Source: Microcoleus sp. FACHB-1515
Lineage (GTDB): Bacteria; Cyanobacteriota; Cyanobacteriia; Elainellales; Elainellaceae
NCBI RefSeq assembly: GCF_014696105.1
Contig: NZ_JACJPO010000041.1
Coordinates: forward strand, 62,001-126,000
Reading direction: 5' to 3'
DNA length: 64,000 bases
Shown: piece by piece, positions 37,234-46,682 of the stretch
How positions within the stretch are numbered: position 1 is the stretch's first letter
Layout of the letters: each line of letters opens with the position of its first letter
Position numbers and translations under genes: made by a program
Notes under the pieces: model-generated
Told to the model about the DNA's origin: nothing
Seen by the model: the letters and a program-made list of their open reading frames with translations, nothing else
The model's database searches: none

Positions 37234-37814
37234 ATCCGAGCCAGCGTTACGGCTTGCGGCTGATCTTGATATTTGCCAGCGCGATCGGCGTAGGTGATTT
37301 GGCAGGGTTCGCCTTCCAGGAAAAGTAGCTGCACGACGCCTTCGTTAGCATAGATGCGGCAGTCGGCGCTCGATGCGTTGCTGAATTCCAGGGTGATGTA
37401 GCCTTCCCAACTCGATTCGATCGGCGTGATGTTGGCGATGATGCCACAGCGAGCCAGCGTCGATTTGCCTAAGCAAATGGCGGTGACGTTGCTGGGCATG
37501 GCGACGCGCTCGCGGCTGACACCGAGTCCGTAGGCGTTGGCGGGAATGACGAAATATCTGGAGCCGTCTTCGTCAATGTGCAGATCGGCTTTTTCGAGGT
37601 TCTTGGGGTTGAAGCGCTTCGGGTCTACGATCGTGCCGGGAATGTGCCGAAACACGCGAAAATCCAGTTCGCTCAAAGACAAATCGTAGCCGTATGAACT
37701 GAGGCCGTAGCTAATCACGCGGCGATCGTCAATTTGGCGAATCAGCGATCGCTCAAACGGCACGATCATGCCGCGTTCGGCCTGTTCAATAATCCATCGA
37801 TCGTTTTTGAGCAT
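37230..37814 (-). CDS. dcd: dCTP deaminase
   Basis: 194 residues. It deaminates dCTP to dUTP, supplying dUMP for thymidylate synthesis. Family motifs include SYGLSSYGYDLSL near residue 35, CLGKSTLARCGI, and the catalytic Glu region TPIESSWEGYITLEFSN. It overlaps the transglutaminase gene tail-to-tail by 4 nt, so neither has a separate terminator between them. Confidence 0.93.
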   Translation of the reverse strand: MLKNDRWIIEQAERGMIVPFERSLIRQIDDRRVISYGLSSYGYDLSLSELDFRVFRHIPGTIVDPKRFNPKNLEKADLHIDEDGSRYFVIPANAYGLGVSRERVAMPSNVTAICLGKSTLARCGIIANITPIESSWEGYITLEFSNASSADCRIYANEGVVQLLFLEGEPCQITYADRAGKYQDQPQAVTLARI

Positions 37815-37935
37815 AACATCCTCTTAGCTATCTAGCGTCGCGAAAGTTCAGGAGAATACTTTAACCGCTACCCGTAGAAAGATCTAGTCAAAGATCCTCT
37901 TTCCATTAAAGCAAACTCGCCAGATGCAGTCTGAG

Positions 37936-39045
37936 TCAGTCAGGATACCAAATCGCCTCGATCGCCTCCGCCTGCTCGATCGCCTGCGCTCGATCGCCAC
38001 TGCCGAGCAAAACCGTGACGTGACCGAGTTTGCGACCGGGGCGCGATTCCTTGCCGTACCAGTGGACGAAGGTTTGCGGACGTTCGGCAAGTCGATCGCG
38101 CACATCTGCGTAGTTCGATCGCGACGACTCGTAACCGAGCAAATTCACCATCACGGCTCCGGCGGATTTCATCGCAGTTGAACCGAGCGGCAGACCGCAA
38201 ACCGCTCTTAGCTGCTGCTCAAACTGCGAAGTTTCGCAAGCTTCGATCGAAAAGTGGCCGGAATTGTGCGTGCGCGGCGCGACTTCGTTGACCAAAACCT
38301 GATGATCGGAAGTCAGAAATAGCTCGATGCCAAAAATTCCGACCGCTTGCAGGGACGTGACGAACTGACGGGCGATCGCTTCTACGGCTTGCTGAATTTC
38401 GATCGACAAATCATTCGTCACCAAAACGCGCCGACACACTTGATCGTGCTGCTGCGTTTCGACAACCGGATAGGTGACGATTTCGCCTTGTTGCGATCGC
38501 GCCACCATCACGGCCAACTCGCGCTCAAACGGCACAAATTCTTCCAGAAGCGGCTGCTTGAGATTTGGGAATGCGGCGTCGGGCGATCGCAAAATAAACG
38601 TTCCCTGTCCGTCGTAGCCGTGTCGTCTCGCTTTGAGAACCACCGGAAAGCCAAATTGACTCAGTGCGGCTGAATCAGTCAATTCGATCGCCGCAAATCT
38701 GGGAACGGGTGAGCCAATAGTTTGAAAAAACTGTCGCTGATCGTATTTGTCGAGGAGCGGTTCAAGAACGCTTAGCTGGGGAAAGAATTGAACGCCTGTT
38801 TGCGCGATCGATCGCAGCCCTTCCAAATCAACAAATTCGTTTTCAAACGTGATCACGTCACAGCGATCGCTGAGTGCTGCCGTTGCTTGGGCATCGTCGA
38901 TCGCCGCCAAAATCACGTCGTCCGCGATGCCGACAGCCGGATCGTCGGGCTTAGGCGTTTGCACGATCAGTTGGAGGTGGAGCGATCGCGCTGCCGTCGC
39001 CATCATCCAGGCCAATTGTCCGCCACCAATCACACCGACGCGCAT
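37936..39045 (-). CDS. purK: N5-carboxyaminoimidazole ribonucleotide synthase PurK
   Basis: 369 residues, ATP-grasp enzyme that carboxylates AIR with bicarbonate in purine synthesis. The N-terminus RVGVIGGGQLAWMMATAA is typical, with GFPVVLKARRHGYDGQGT in the ATP-grasp core and NEVAPRTHNSGHFSIEAC near the active site. Its ATG overlaps the stop of the upstream pentapeptide gene (TGATG), implying translational coupling. purE is not in the window. Confidence 0.94.
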   Translation of the reverse strand: MRVGVIGGGQLAWMMATAARSLHLQLIVQTPKPDDPAVGIADDVILAAIDDAQATAALSDRCDVITFENEFVDLEGLRSIAQTGVQFFPQLSVLEPLLDKYDQRQFFQTIGSPVPRFAAIELTDSAALSQFGFPVVLKARRHGYDGQGTFILRSPDAAFPNLKQPLLEEFVPFERELAVMVARSQQGEIVTYPVVETQQHDQVCRRVLVTNDLSIEIQQAVEAIARQFVTSLQAVGIFGIELFLTSDHQVLVNEVAPRTHNSGHFSIEACETSQFEQQLRAVCGLPLGSTAMKSAGAVMVNLLGYESSRSNYADVRDRLAERPQTFVHWYGKESRPGRKLGHVTVLLGSGDRAQAIEQAEAIEAIWYPD

Positions 39046-39530
39046 CAGCGACAGCCCAACGATTCGCGAGTGTCTACTTGCGTTTTGGCGTTTGTGCCGT
39101 CTGCTCTGGCACAGAGTTCTTTCACCTGAGCGCTATCGAGAATTGCCTCAGTGAAGTCGGCTCCGGTGATGTTGGTGTCCACGAAGGTCGATCGCAGCAA
39201 AATCGCTTCGGTGAAGTTGGCATCGCTGAGATCGGAACCGTCAAACTTGGCTTGGTCGGCCAGCGCGTTCGTGAAATCTGCACCGTGTAGATCGGCCAGC
39301 GTCAAAACGGAGGCGCTAAAAACCGCGCCGCGCACATCGGCATCGCGAAAGTTTGCTCCTTCCAGATTGGCGTTGGAAAATTCTGAGCCTTGCAGTTCTT
39401 GCCCGGAAAAATCGTGGCCTTTGAGTTCCGCATTGCTAAACGACATTGGCATTGTCCAGTCTGCCAAGGCAGGCAAACTCCAGCAGGTGATGCACAGCAG
39501 CAAAATCGTAGCCAACCAGCGAATGATCAT
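39045..39530 (-). CDS. Exported pentapeptide-repeat protein
   Basis: 161 residues with a signal peptide (LATILLLCITCWSLPALA) and then A(N/D)LxG/F-type pentapeptides from about residue 32 to 140 (for example NANLEGANFRDADVRGAVF). These form a right-handed square beta-helix; cyanobacteria place several in the periplasm or thylakoid lumen. Function is unknown. It is the first gene of a pair with purK, sharing one base. Confidence 0.85.
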   Translation of the reverse strand: MIIRWLATILLLCITCWSLPALADWTMPMSFSNAELKGHDFSGQELQGSEFSNANLEGANFRDADVRGAVFSASVLTLADLHGADFTNALADQAKFDGSDLSDANFTEAILLRSTFVDTNITGADFTEAILDSAQVKELCARADGTNAKTQVDTRESLGCR

Positions 39531-39652
39531 GACAAGATGCGGGCGTGTTTTTTCTATCTTGACAGGATCAGGGCATTTCGTTGACCCGATCGGCTCGATC
39601 GCCCTTCGATTCGCTTGAAAAAAATTGCTTTTTCTGACTCGACAAAACGGCT

Positions 39653-40270
39653 CTAATGCCCGAATTTAATACATTCTAGAAGCTTTCCCCCCCCCTCAAA
39701 ATTTTGGGATTGGGAGGATTGCGGATGCTGGAGAAGCATCTGCTGAAGCTGCCGATAGCGAGCTTGAAGCATGATGAATTGTGCGCCAAGATCGATAAAT
39801 TTCGATCGATCACACTGCGGTTTCTGGCTGCTCGGTTTAAAGCCTGAATGGGTCAAATCGGGTTTGGCAGAGTGGCGATCGATTTCTCTAAGCAAAATCG
39901 CGAGCACTCGACTACTCAGGCTTTTAAGCAGTTGCAAGTCTTGGGCAAGCTGCTTGGCTTCAGGCAGAGCAAGCAGGTGAGGATCAGCCAGGACATCTGC
40001 AATCCGCTGAAACAAAAGAGAGGTTGGGTCTTGAGCAAGCGGCGATTTGGCGCTTGCTAGCAGTTCTTGGTTGAGTAGATTAAGTTCTTGGTTGGCGATG
40101 GCTAATTCTTGCTCAAATGCTTGCAGTTCAAGGTCTTTGGCGGCAAGCTCTGCGGAAAGCATGGCAATTTGTTCGCACAGCAGAGCGTTCTCGTCTTGCA
40201 GCCGGATGCTCGCCTGAAGGTTTGGGCTGGATGCAGCTTGGCTCAATCTGTCTCGTGGCTCGCTTGCCAT
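39653..40270 (-). CDS. Coiled-coil hypothetical protein
   Basis: 205 residues, soluble. Residues 20-70 form a long Glu/Leu/Gln-rich coiled coil (EQIAMLSAELAAKDLELQAF), followed by a second helical part (EAKQLAQDLQLLKSLSSRVLAILLREIDRH) and a Gln-rich tail. No family is recognised. A similar coiled-coil style is seen in the partial gene at the window's right end, but the two do not align clearly. Confidence 0.55.
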   Translation of the reverse strand: MASEPRDRLSQAASSPNLQASIRLQDENALLCEQIAMLSAELAAKDLELQAFEQELAIANQELNLLNQELLASAKSPLAQDPTSLLFQRIADVLADPHLLALPEAKQLAQDLQLLKSLSSRVLAILLREIDRHSAKPDLTHSGFKPSSQKPQCDRSKFIDLGAQFIMLQARYRQLQQMLLQHPQSSQSQNFEGGGKLLECIKFGH

Positions 40271-40362
40271 GATTTTGGCCTTGATTTTTAGTTCTTTTCG
40301 GCACAGTTTGGCACATCTTAGATTCGCTCGCCTCTATCTCCAGTCGATCGATCACAGCCCCT

Positions 40363-40402
40363 AAAAAATGTTGCCCCCGCTGGATCATTCCAGCGAAGGC
40401 AA
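40363..40402 (-). terminator. Rho-independent terminator of the 108-residue gene
   Basis: On the minus strand TTGCC-TT-CGCTGGA pairs with TCCAGCG-GG-GGCAA around ATGA, followed by a run of T (CATTTTTTAG). It lies about 40 nt past the stop at 40440. Confidence 0.8.
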
Positions 40403-40439
40403 AGGCTGCTTTTGGCGCGGCGATCGGTTGAGCAATCCC

Positions 40440-40766
40440 CTAGCGCATTACTTGATACTGGCTGCGGCGAATTCTCGGCATTTTCGGCTGATCGAACTCG
40501 GTGTGGCCGTAGTGACGCTGTTCAAGCCAGGTGAGCACGTCAGATTCGCTCAGGTGGTGAACCGATCGACCCGATGTCGGATCATAACCGTTCCACCAGG
40601 TTTGGCCGCTGGCATCGATCGACTGCCACAAGCGCGGTTCGGTTGAGCCTTTCAGGTCAGCAACCACCGCCTGCCAAAATTCCTGAATTTTCTGCTTTAG
40701 GCTTTTTCTTGGCGGCGTAATCAGTTCGAGTTCCTGATATTCCTTCCAATTCATTGAAGATTTCAT
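40440..40766 (-). CDS. Hypothetical protein, 108 residues
   Basis: Starts MKSSMNWKEYQELELITPPRK, with a middle FWQAVVADLKGSTEPRLWQSIDASGQTWW and an end LTWLEQRHYGH. It is Trp-rich and apparently soluble; no family recognised. GAGG lies 9 nt before ATG 40766, which I prefer to a start six codons further upstream. Its own terminator follows. Divergent from the LysR gene. Confidence 0.6.
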   Translation of the reverse strand: MKSSMNWKEYQELELITPPRKSLKQKIQEFWQAVVADLKGSTEPRLWQSIDASGQTWWNGYDPTSGRSVHHLSESDVLTWLEQRHYGHTEFDQPKMPRIRRSQYQVMR

Positions 40767-40970
40767 ATGCGTTTCCTCAGCCAATTTGTCATTTTTAATA
40801 CATTTTTATTCTATTTTCTCTGTTAAAGAAAAACCAGCTTAAACTTGAATCGCTGACATGAGGAACATCGATAGATCAATCGATCGGAATCTGCCTGAAG
40901 CGAGAGACAAATTTTGTGTCAGTCAGAGCAAAACGGTTGACAATAGACTTTTATTGCTATCAAGAGAACT

Positions 40971-41897
40971 GTGAGCCGCGCTAGCGACAGCCTGCGAACC
41001 AATCGCCAACTGAAGCTTTCTCAACTCCGCATTTTGGTGGCGGTGGCAAATGCGGGCAACTTCAGCGAAGCCGCCCTCAATCTGCAAATGTCGCAGTCTG
41101 CCGTCAGTCACGCGATCGCCACGCTGGAAGATCAGCTTGGCGTGATTTTGCTGTCGCGCGGACGGTATGGAGCGCGGTTGACTCCCACTGGCGATCGCAT
41201 CGTCACCCATGCTCGCGAAATCGTGCAGCGGATCGAGTCAATTCAGTATGAGGCCGATCTTGCGAAAGGACTCGAAGGCGGACAGGTACGAATCTGCACG
41301 TTTCGCAGCGTGGCGGCGCGGTTGATGCCGCAGGTGATCGCTCGGTTTCATCAGCGGTTTCCCTCGATCGCGGTCAGCCTCAGCGAACGCGAAGACTATC
41401 CGCATGTCGAGCAGGCGTTGCGCGAAGGTCAGGCGGACATCGGCTTCACGTATCTGCCTGCGAGTGAGGAATTCACCACCTGGGAACTGCTGCGCGATGA
41501 GTTTGTTGCTCTGCTGCCGCCGAACTTTCGGCCTGCCAAACCGCAGCTAAGCTGGGCGGAACTGGCTGCCCAATCGTTCATTTTGCCGCCGGACGACGTG
41601 ATGATGATGAGCGTCCGGCAGCACTGCCTCGCACATGGCTATCCGCTGAAGGTGGCGTATGAAATGGATACGGATGCCACGATCGTCAGCCTTGTCGCTC
41701 AAGGGTTGGGCGCAACCATTTTGCCGCGCTTGGCGGCGGCTCCAATTCCCGCCAACCTACAGGTTTTTAGCTTGCCAAAACCGCTATTTCGCGTGATTGG
41801 CATCGCAGTTTTAGCGGATGCGCTGCATGTTCCGGCTGTGTTTGCGTTTTTGGATGTGCTGAAGGAAGAAGCCCGATCGCTCTCGAAATCGCTCTGA
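40971..41897 (+). CDS. LysR-family transcriptional regulator
   Basis: 308 residues. The N-terminal winged HTH (about 16-75) reads LSQLRILVAVANAGNFSEAALNLQMSQSAVSHAIATLE, followed by a periplasmic-binding-like effector domain. It starts at GTG 40971; TTGACA (40937-40942) lies 28 nt before the start. Its regulon is not evident; it converges with guaD, 10 nt apart, so the usual divergent-target logic would point instead at the 108-residue gene at 40440. Confidence 0.9.
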   Translation: MSRASDSLRTNRQLKLSQLRILVAVANAGNFSEAALNLQMSQSAVSHAIATLEDQLGVILLSRGRYGARLTPTGDRIVTHAREIVQRIESIQYEADLAKGLEGGQVRICTFRSVAARLMPQVIARFHQRFPSIAVSLSEREDYPHVEQALREGQADIGFTYLPASEEFTTWELLRDEFVALLPPNFRPAKPQLSWAELAAQSFILPPDDVMMMSVRQHCLAHGYPLKVAYEMDTDATIVSLVAQGLGATILPRLAAAPIPANLQVFSLPKPLFRVIGIAVLADALHVPAVFAFLDVLKEEARSLSKSL

Positions 41898-41907
41898 TTA
41901 CAGTCGC

Positions 41908-43233
41908 TCAGGCTTGGCCGTAAGCCAATTCACCCAGAATGTAGGTGGCGTGAACGGCGCGATCGTCTCCCATGATCATCAGGCTAAAGATTCGGTCAGC
42001 CAGTTCTTCGATCGAATCTGGCAAAGTTTCAGGGTTTCGTAAGGCCATGATGGGAGTCGATCGCAAATTCAGCACCACAAAATCCGCTTCTTTTCCTACA
42101 TCAAAATTGCCGATCTTATCTTCTAATCGCAGCGCTTTTGCCCCGCCCAATGTTATCAGAAATAATGCTTGAAATGGCGACAATTTCTGTCGTCGAAGCT
42201 GCACAACTTTATAAGCTTCATTCAGCGTTTGCAGCATCGAGAAACTTGTGCCGCCGCCGACATCGGTTCCCATGCCAACTTTGACCGGAGAATGAATGGA
42301 TTTTGCTCGTTCCAGGTTGAATAAACCGCTTCCCAAAAATAAATTGGAAGTGGGGCAAAAGGCGATCGCGCTCTCTGCTTCTGACAAGCGCTGAAATTCC
42401 GTTTCGGTTAAGTGAATGCCGTGCGCGAAGATCGAGCGATTGGTGACGAGATGAGCGCGATCGTAAGCATCTAAATATCCATCAGCCTGCGGAAACAGTT
42501 CTTTTACCCAGGCGATTTCATTGACATCTTCGGAAAGATGAGTGTGCAGATAAACATCGGGATATTCTGACAGCAATTTTCCGGCAAGCTGCAATTGTTC
42601 ATCGGTTGAAGTTGGCGCAAATCTTGGAGTAACGGCATAGCGCAGTCGATTTTTGTGATGCCATTTTTCGATCAGTTGCTTGCTTTCTTGATAAGACGAT
42701 TCGGCGGTGTCTGTGAGGAAGTCGGGCGCGTTGCGATCCATCATCACTTTGCCTGCAATCATGCACAGATTGAGGCGATCGGCTTCTTCAAAAAAAGCAT
42801 CGACCGATTCTGGAAATACCGCTGCAAACACCAAAGCTGTTGTTGTTCCATTCCGCAAAAGCTCTTGCAAAAATATTGAGGCAACTTTTTTTGCATAGGC
42901 TTTGTCTTGAAATTTGCGCTCGGTTGGAAAAGTGAATTTGTTCAACCATTCCAAAAGCTGTTTGCCGTAGGCGGCGATCATTTCGGTTTGCGGAAAGTGG
43001 ATATGCGTGTCGATAAACCCTGGCAGGATCAGCAGGCCAGTGTAGTCGGTTGTTGGAATATTTGGGTATTTCGATCGCAACTTCTCATAATTTCCCAACT
43101 CCTTAACTTTGCCCGCTTCAATGACTAACAACCCATCTGCAAAATAGCGGACGCTTTGCGCTTCGTCGGTAAAAAATGGATCGTCCGTGAAGTCGAGAAA
43201 TGCAGCGCGGAATGCTTTGGCTGAGGAAGACGG
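41908..43233 (-). CDS. guaD: Guanine deaminase
   Basis: 441 residues, amidohydrolase superfamily, converting guanine to xanthine and ammonia in purine salvage or catabolism. Zinc ligands are His78 and His80 in GFIDTHIHFPQ, a His in YLHTHLSEDVNEI, a His in FAHGIHLTETE and Asp in GMGTDVGGGTSFSML. PQTEMIAAYG and the N-terminal RAAFLDF are typical of GuaD. ATG 43233 is preferred over GTG 43263; neither has a clear Shine-Dalgarno. Confidence 0.92.
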   Translation of the reverse strand, partial: PSSSAKAFRAAFLDFTDDPFFTDEAQSVRYFADGLLVIEAGKVKELGNYEKLRSKYPNIPTTDYTGLLILPGFIDTHIHFPQTEMIAAYGKQLLEWLNKFTFPTERKFQDKAYAKKVASIFLQELLRNGTTTALVFAAVFPESVDAFFEEADRLNLCMIAGKVMMDRNAPDFLTDTAESSYQESKQLIEKWHHKNRLRYAVTPRFAPTSTDEQLQLAGKLLSEYPDVYLHTHLSEDVNEIAWVKELFPQADGYLDAYDRAHLVTNRSIFAHGIHLTETEFQRLSEAESAIAFCPTSNLFLGSGLFNLERAKSIHSPVKVGMGTDVGGGTSFSMLQTLNEAYKVVQLRRQKLSPFQALFLITLGGAKALRLEDKIGNFDVGKEADFVVLNLRSTPIMALRNPETLPDSIEELADRIFSLMIMGDDRAVHATYILGELAYGQA

Positions 43234-43300
43234 CATAAGTTGGCAGTTCGATCGATCGCTCACAATTTTAAGCAGATCTGGCGCGATCGATTCTGTTCAT

Positions 43301-43627
43301 TCAGGGCGAAAGTGGTGGGGGAAATTGGATTAGGTCGATCGCGGTTCCGTGTCCGATCGGCAAGGCGACTTCGAGGTTTTCGTTGGGGCGGGCGATGATG
43401 TGATGAGATAGGATTTCGCCGCCGTTAACCGTCGTGATGGCGTTGAGTCCCGCTGCGATCGCAGTTTGGACTTCGGCAACGTTGCCGCGAATGATTACAG
43501 TGATGCGCCCCAGGTCGGTGTTTTCGTAGCCGACGAGGGTGACTTGGGCAGCTTTGCACATGGCGTCGCCTGCTTCGATCGCGGCGGGAATGCCTGCGGT
43601 TTCAATCATGCCAATTGCGATCGCCAT
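43301..43627 (-). CDS. Carboxysome shell protein, CcmK type, with altered pore loop
   Basis: 108 residues, single BMC domain. The N-terminus MAIAIGMIETAGIPAAIEAGDAM and VTLVGYENTDLGRITVIIRG are characteristic of beta-carboxysome hexamers. It is not next to a ccmKLMN cluster in this window, so it is a satellite copy of the CcmK3-6 sort. The pore loop, KIGSGR in CcmK1/2 (residues 36-41), is here NTDLGR: Lys36 is lost and Asp38 introduced. ATG 43627 is preferred over a frame extending 27 codons upstream. Confidence 0.87.
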   Translation of the reverse strand: MAIAIGMIETAGIPAAIEAGDAMCKAAQVTLVGYENTDLGRITVIIRGNVAEVQTAIAAGLNAITTVNGGEILSHHIIARPNENLEVALPIGHGTAIDLIQFPPPLSP

Positions 43628-43691
43628 ACTGTCTGTCTCCAATAGCTTTTCGGACGGTTGATTACTTGCTATTTTCGATCCGCCGACCCTT

Positions 43692-43826
43692 GGAGACAGG
43701 GGTTTCACCCCTTCTCCAAACCTCTAACCCCACCAAAGGGTTCCACCCTCTGGACTCCCAAAGGTCATATCTGTAGGCTGCAATGTGGCGCTACGCATCG
43801 GTATGCCGACCGCGACCCTCGTGTTG
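43692..43826 (+). repeat. Dispersed intergenic repeat, copy 2
   Basis: Homologous to copy 1 at 9824-9960 (other strand). It reads GGAGACAGGGGTTTCACCCC, TTCTCCAAACCTCTAACCCC, an AAGGGTTCCACCCT section, then CAATGTGGCGCTACGCATC (43781-43799) identical to copy 1, and ends near CGCGACCCTCGTG. It fills the spacer between the CcmK-type gene and the GH116 gene. Confidence 0.75.
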
Positions 43827-43859
43827 CCCGCTCCCCTTTCATTCCTCATCCTTAATCCT

Positions 43860-46277
43860 TCATCCCTTCACAAGCAAAATTCCCCAAATTGCCATCGCCC
43901 TTAGATAGTGGCTCGCCCGAAACGTTCCGGCTGCGGTGATCGCTTCGGGGGTGCGGAACTGGAGGCCGTTTTCGTAGATTTGGTGGACGACGGCTGAGGT
44001 GAGGCGCATGGCTTCCTCATGCATGTCCATCTGGTGGAGGAAGGCAGCAAGACCGAAGTTGATGCCTGTCCAGACTTCGAGCGGGTGGGTGTCGTTGGGG
44101 TTGAGCGGGGTTCCGTCGGGGCGGAGGCCGTTGGCTGCGCCGAATTTGCCGTCGTGGAAGTTGAGGAAGCAGGCTTCGTAAATGGTTTTGAGGCTCGATC
44201 GCGCCTGTTCTGGAGGCACAATGTCCCCTAGTCCCAGCAGTCGCGCATAAAATTGGCCGCAAAGCTGGTCGGCCATGACGACATCGGAACCGCTGCCCGT
44301 GTCGAGTCGGTAGTATTGACCGTTCCACAAGGTTGCGTAGACAAGTTGAGATTGGGCGAGCCAAGCTTGGTAGGTGGCGATCGCTTCCCGCAAATATTCA
44401 AGCGATGCTTTGTACTGAGACGGAACTGCGGAAAAATTCGCCAGCAGAATTTTTCCGATCGCGATCGCCGCTTCCAGCGCTGCCAGCCACAAGCCGCCGC
44501 AGTAGGCGCTCACGCCTTGCAGTCGCCAGTCGTCAAAGGTTTGGTCGGGTGCGCCGGAATTCTCTGGGATGCCGTCGTTGTCGTAGTCAAAGGTTTTGAG
44601 ATAGGCAAGCGTTCGGGCGATCGCTTCCCAGCATTCCGCCAAAAATTCGATGTCCGTTCCGCCCGTCAACACAAAATCGCGATACACCTGCAAAACAAAA
44701 TCGCTGCCCAAGTCTTTCCACTGGTTGCAGTCCTGGTAGCTGGTGTAGTTGGTTTGCTCCCAGGGATGTTCGTTCGGTGCGCCCAAGTCGTGCGGCGTGG
44801 CGTCTTTTGCTTTTCGCAGCGCGTGCGGACTTTCCATTTTCTGCACGAAGTAGTAGCCAATGACGCGAGTGCGATCGTCCGACTGCGGAATGGCGCGGGC
44901 AAACGATCGCAATACGGCTTTGTCGAGTTCCGGCCACAGCATCAGCAGCGCAAACGACCCATACAGCCGCACATCCAGGCTTTCATACCAGCGGTAGTCA
45001 ATGCACTCTAGCACGGCAAACTGCCCGAACCGATCGCGATCGCTGGCCGCACTCCACAAGGTTCCGCCCTGCGTCAGGTCATAAAGCTCGTTGAACAAGG
45101 CCATCTTGAACCAGTCGGGCAAGTCAGCGCGATCGCAAATTGGCTGCTGCCAATCGCAAATCTGCTGCCGCCAGTTTTGATAGTGGTCGAGTCCAGCTTG
45201 CGCGATCGCCCAGGCATTTTTGCCGCTGCGTCCAAAAAAATCGGTGTAGCGCCGGAAATACTCAACGCCTGCGGCAAATTCAGTGACGGGAAAATCCCAC
45301 GCCAGCACAAACGGAATCGATCGCACTTCACCCGGAGTTAAGGTGATGCGGACGGCGATCGCCGCTCCAATCTGTTCTCCTTGCGCCGCCGCCGTTTCAT
45401 CGGCATGGTTCGCCAGCGCTCCATCTTGCGCGAAAGTTTGCCACAAATCGCTGCCGTCCCCTGCCGGATTCCAGCGCGTGTGATAGAAAAGCTCGGCATT
45501 TGCAGCTTGAGCGGCGATCGCCCACTGTCCATCGCCTTCCGCCGCAGTTTCAAAGCTGCCATCGAGAACGCAGCCAATGCGATCGCCCGCTTTCAACAAT
45601 CGATTCAAGTTCCCCGCACTTTCGCGGATGCGCGGCTGATATTCATAAACCGGACTGCCATCATCCCGCATCTTCACGTCGGGCGACTTGAGCGTGTTGG
45701 TGAACCAGCCAACCATGTTTTGCCAGGAAAGCAAGATGCTCAGCGTGATCGGGCGATCGCTTGGATTTTCAATTGTCCAGTTGAAGAGGGCGATCGGATA
45801 GCTTGCCTCTTGATAGTTGTGCGCCCAAATTGGCGAAAACTGCTCGCAAATTAAATTCGCCGCCAATCCATTTTTATAGACAAACCAGCTACGCGGATAC
45901 AAAGCGTGATAGCTGCCGCTGTCGGCTGTCCCGACTGCCGAATCCCACTGCCACGCGCCCAAACTGCCATCTGTCGCAGGCTCCGTACACAAGGCAAATG
46001 CTCGCCCCGTTTCACCTTCCACCTGCTCAAACACGCTGAACTGGCAGGCAGGCATCGACTCGAACCAGTGTTCGCCGCCGTCGATGTGCCACAGATTAAA
46101 GTCGCCTCGGTGCGATCGCCCAACACAGCCCGCCCCAAAGCCGCCCAAGGGCATTCCGTGCCAGGGGCCATCGTCGAGATTGCTGGCATAGCGAACGGTG
46201 TAGGGCTTTTCCCAGCCTTGGCCGATCGATCGCGTCCAGGCAGCAGCAGGAATTTCCGGGCGGGCAGAATTTTTCAT
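43860..46277 (-). CDS. GH116-family glycosidase (GBA2-like, DUF608)
   Basis: 805 residues, the length of bacterial GH116 enzymes, which cleave beta-glucosides or related substrates. The N-terminal region has GMPLGGFGAGCVGRSHRGDFNLWHI, conserved in glucosylceramidase-2 relatives. In the C-terminal catalytic domain the expected nucleophile is Glu397 (FNELYDLTQGGTLW) and the acid/base Asp578 (APDQTFDDW). No signal peptide. A glucosylated lipid or polysaccharide is a possible substrate; the sequence does not say which. Confidence 0.85.
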   Translation of the reverse strand: MKNSARPEIPAAAWTRSIGQGWEKPYTVRYASNLDDGPWHGMPLGGFGAGCVGRSHRGDFNLWHIDGGEHWFESMPACQFSVFEQVEGETGRAFALCTEPATDGSLGAWQWDSAVGTADSGSYHALYPRSWFVYKNGLAANLICEQFSPIWAHNYQEASYPIALFNWTIENPSDRPITLSILLSWQNMVGWFTNTLKSPDVKMRDDGSPVYEYQPRIRESAGNLNRLLKAGDRIGCVLDGSFETAAEGDGQWAIAAQAANAELFYHTRWNPAGDGSDLWQTFAQDGALANHADETAAAQGEQIGAAIAVRITLTPGEVRSIPFVLAWDFPVTEFAAGVEYFRRYTDFFGRSGKNAWAIAQAGLDHYQNWRQQICDWQQPICDRADLPDWFKMALFNELYDLTQGGTLWSAASDRDRFGQFAVLECIDYRWYESLDVRLYGSFALLMLWPELDKAVLRSFARAIPQSDDRTRVIGYYFVQKMESPHALRKAKDATPHDLGAPNEHPWEQTNYTSYQDCNQWKDLGSDFVLQVYRDFVLTGGTDIEFLAECWEAIARTLAYLKTFDYDNDGIPENSGAPDQTFDDWRLQGVSAYCGGLWLAALEAAIAIGKILLANFSAVPSQYKASLEYLREAIATYQAWLAQSQLVYATLWNGQYYRLDTGSGSDVVMADQLCGQFYARLLGLGDIVPPEQARSSLKTIYEACFLNFHDGKFGAANGLRPDGTPLNPNDTHPLEVWTGINFGLAAFLHQMDMHEEAMRLTSAVVHQIYENGLQFRTPEAITAAGTFRASHYLRAMAIWGILLVKG

Positions 46278-46682
46278 CTCCCGATTCTACAGCGTGGCGA
46301 TCGATTTGCTGCGATGACTGTTTGTCAACGGCAAAAACACTGAGCATTATTTGCGACAAGGGGTTTTACCCCTCAGTTTGGTGCTTTAGTGCTTTGATTA
46401 ATCGTCAGTAGAGGACGCGATCGAGCAGGTTGAAGTAGTGAAACTACTGAATAGTAATTATACAGGTTGACAAATTTAATTTTTTTCGCAGGCTCAATTT
46501 TATGAAGCGTTGATTAAGAACCACCGGAAGAGCGATTTTTTATATGAGGATTTACTGAGCGTTTCACTTTTCTCCCGGAAATTTTTTATGCTTCTTTTCA
46601 GTGAAATCCCGCGATCGTTGATGCTTTCGGTTTGTTTCTGATAGTCGATTCACAATTTTTGGTGCGTGGAGGCACTGAAGCT
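46278..46682. other. Intergenic region upstream of the RTX protein gene
   Basis: About 400 bp without a coding frame. It contains a small hairpin AGGGGTTTTACCCCT near 46358-46372 and an AT-rich section with TTGACA at about 46468, without a convincing -10 at the right distance. The ribosome site GGAGG at 46668-46672 sets the downstream start. Confidence 0.5.

Noticed and set aside
46278-46682. Small RNA gene upstream of the RTX gene
   Set aside because: Only a weak hairpin and no promoter with both boxes could be seen.
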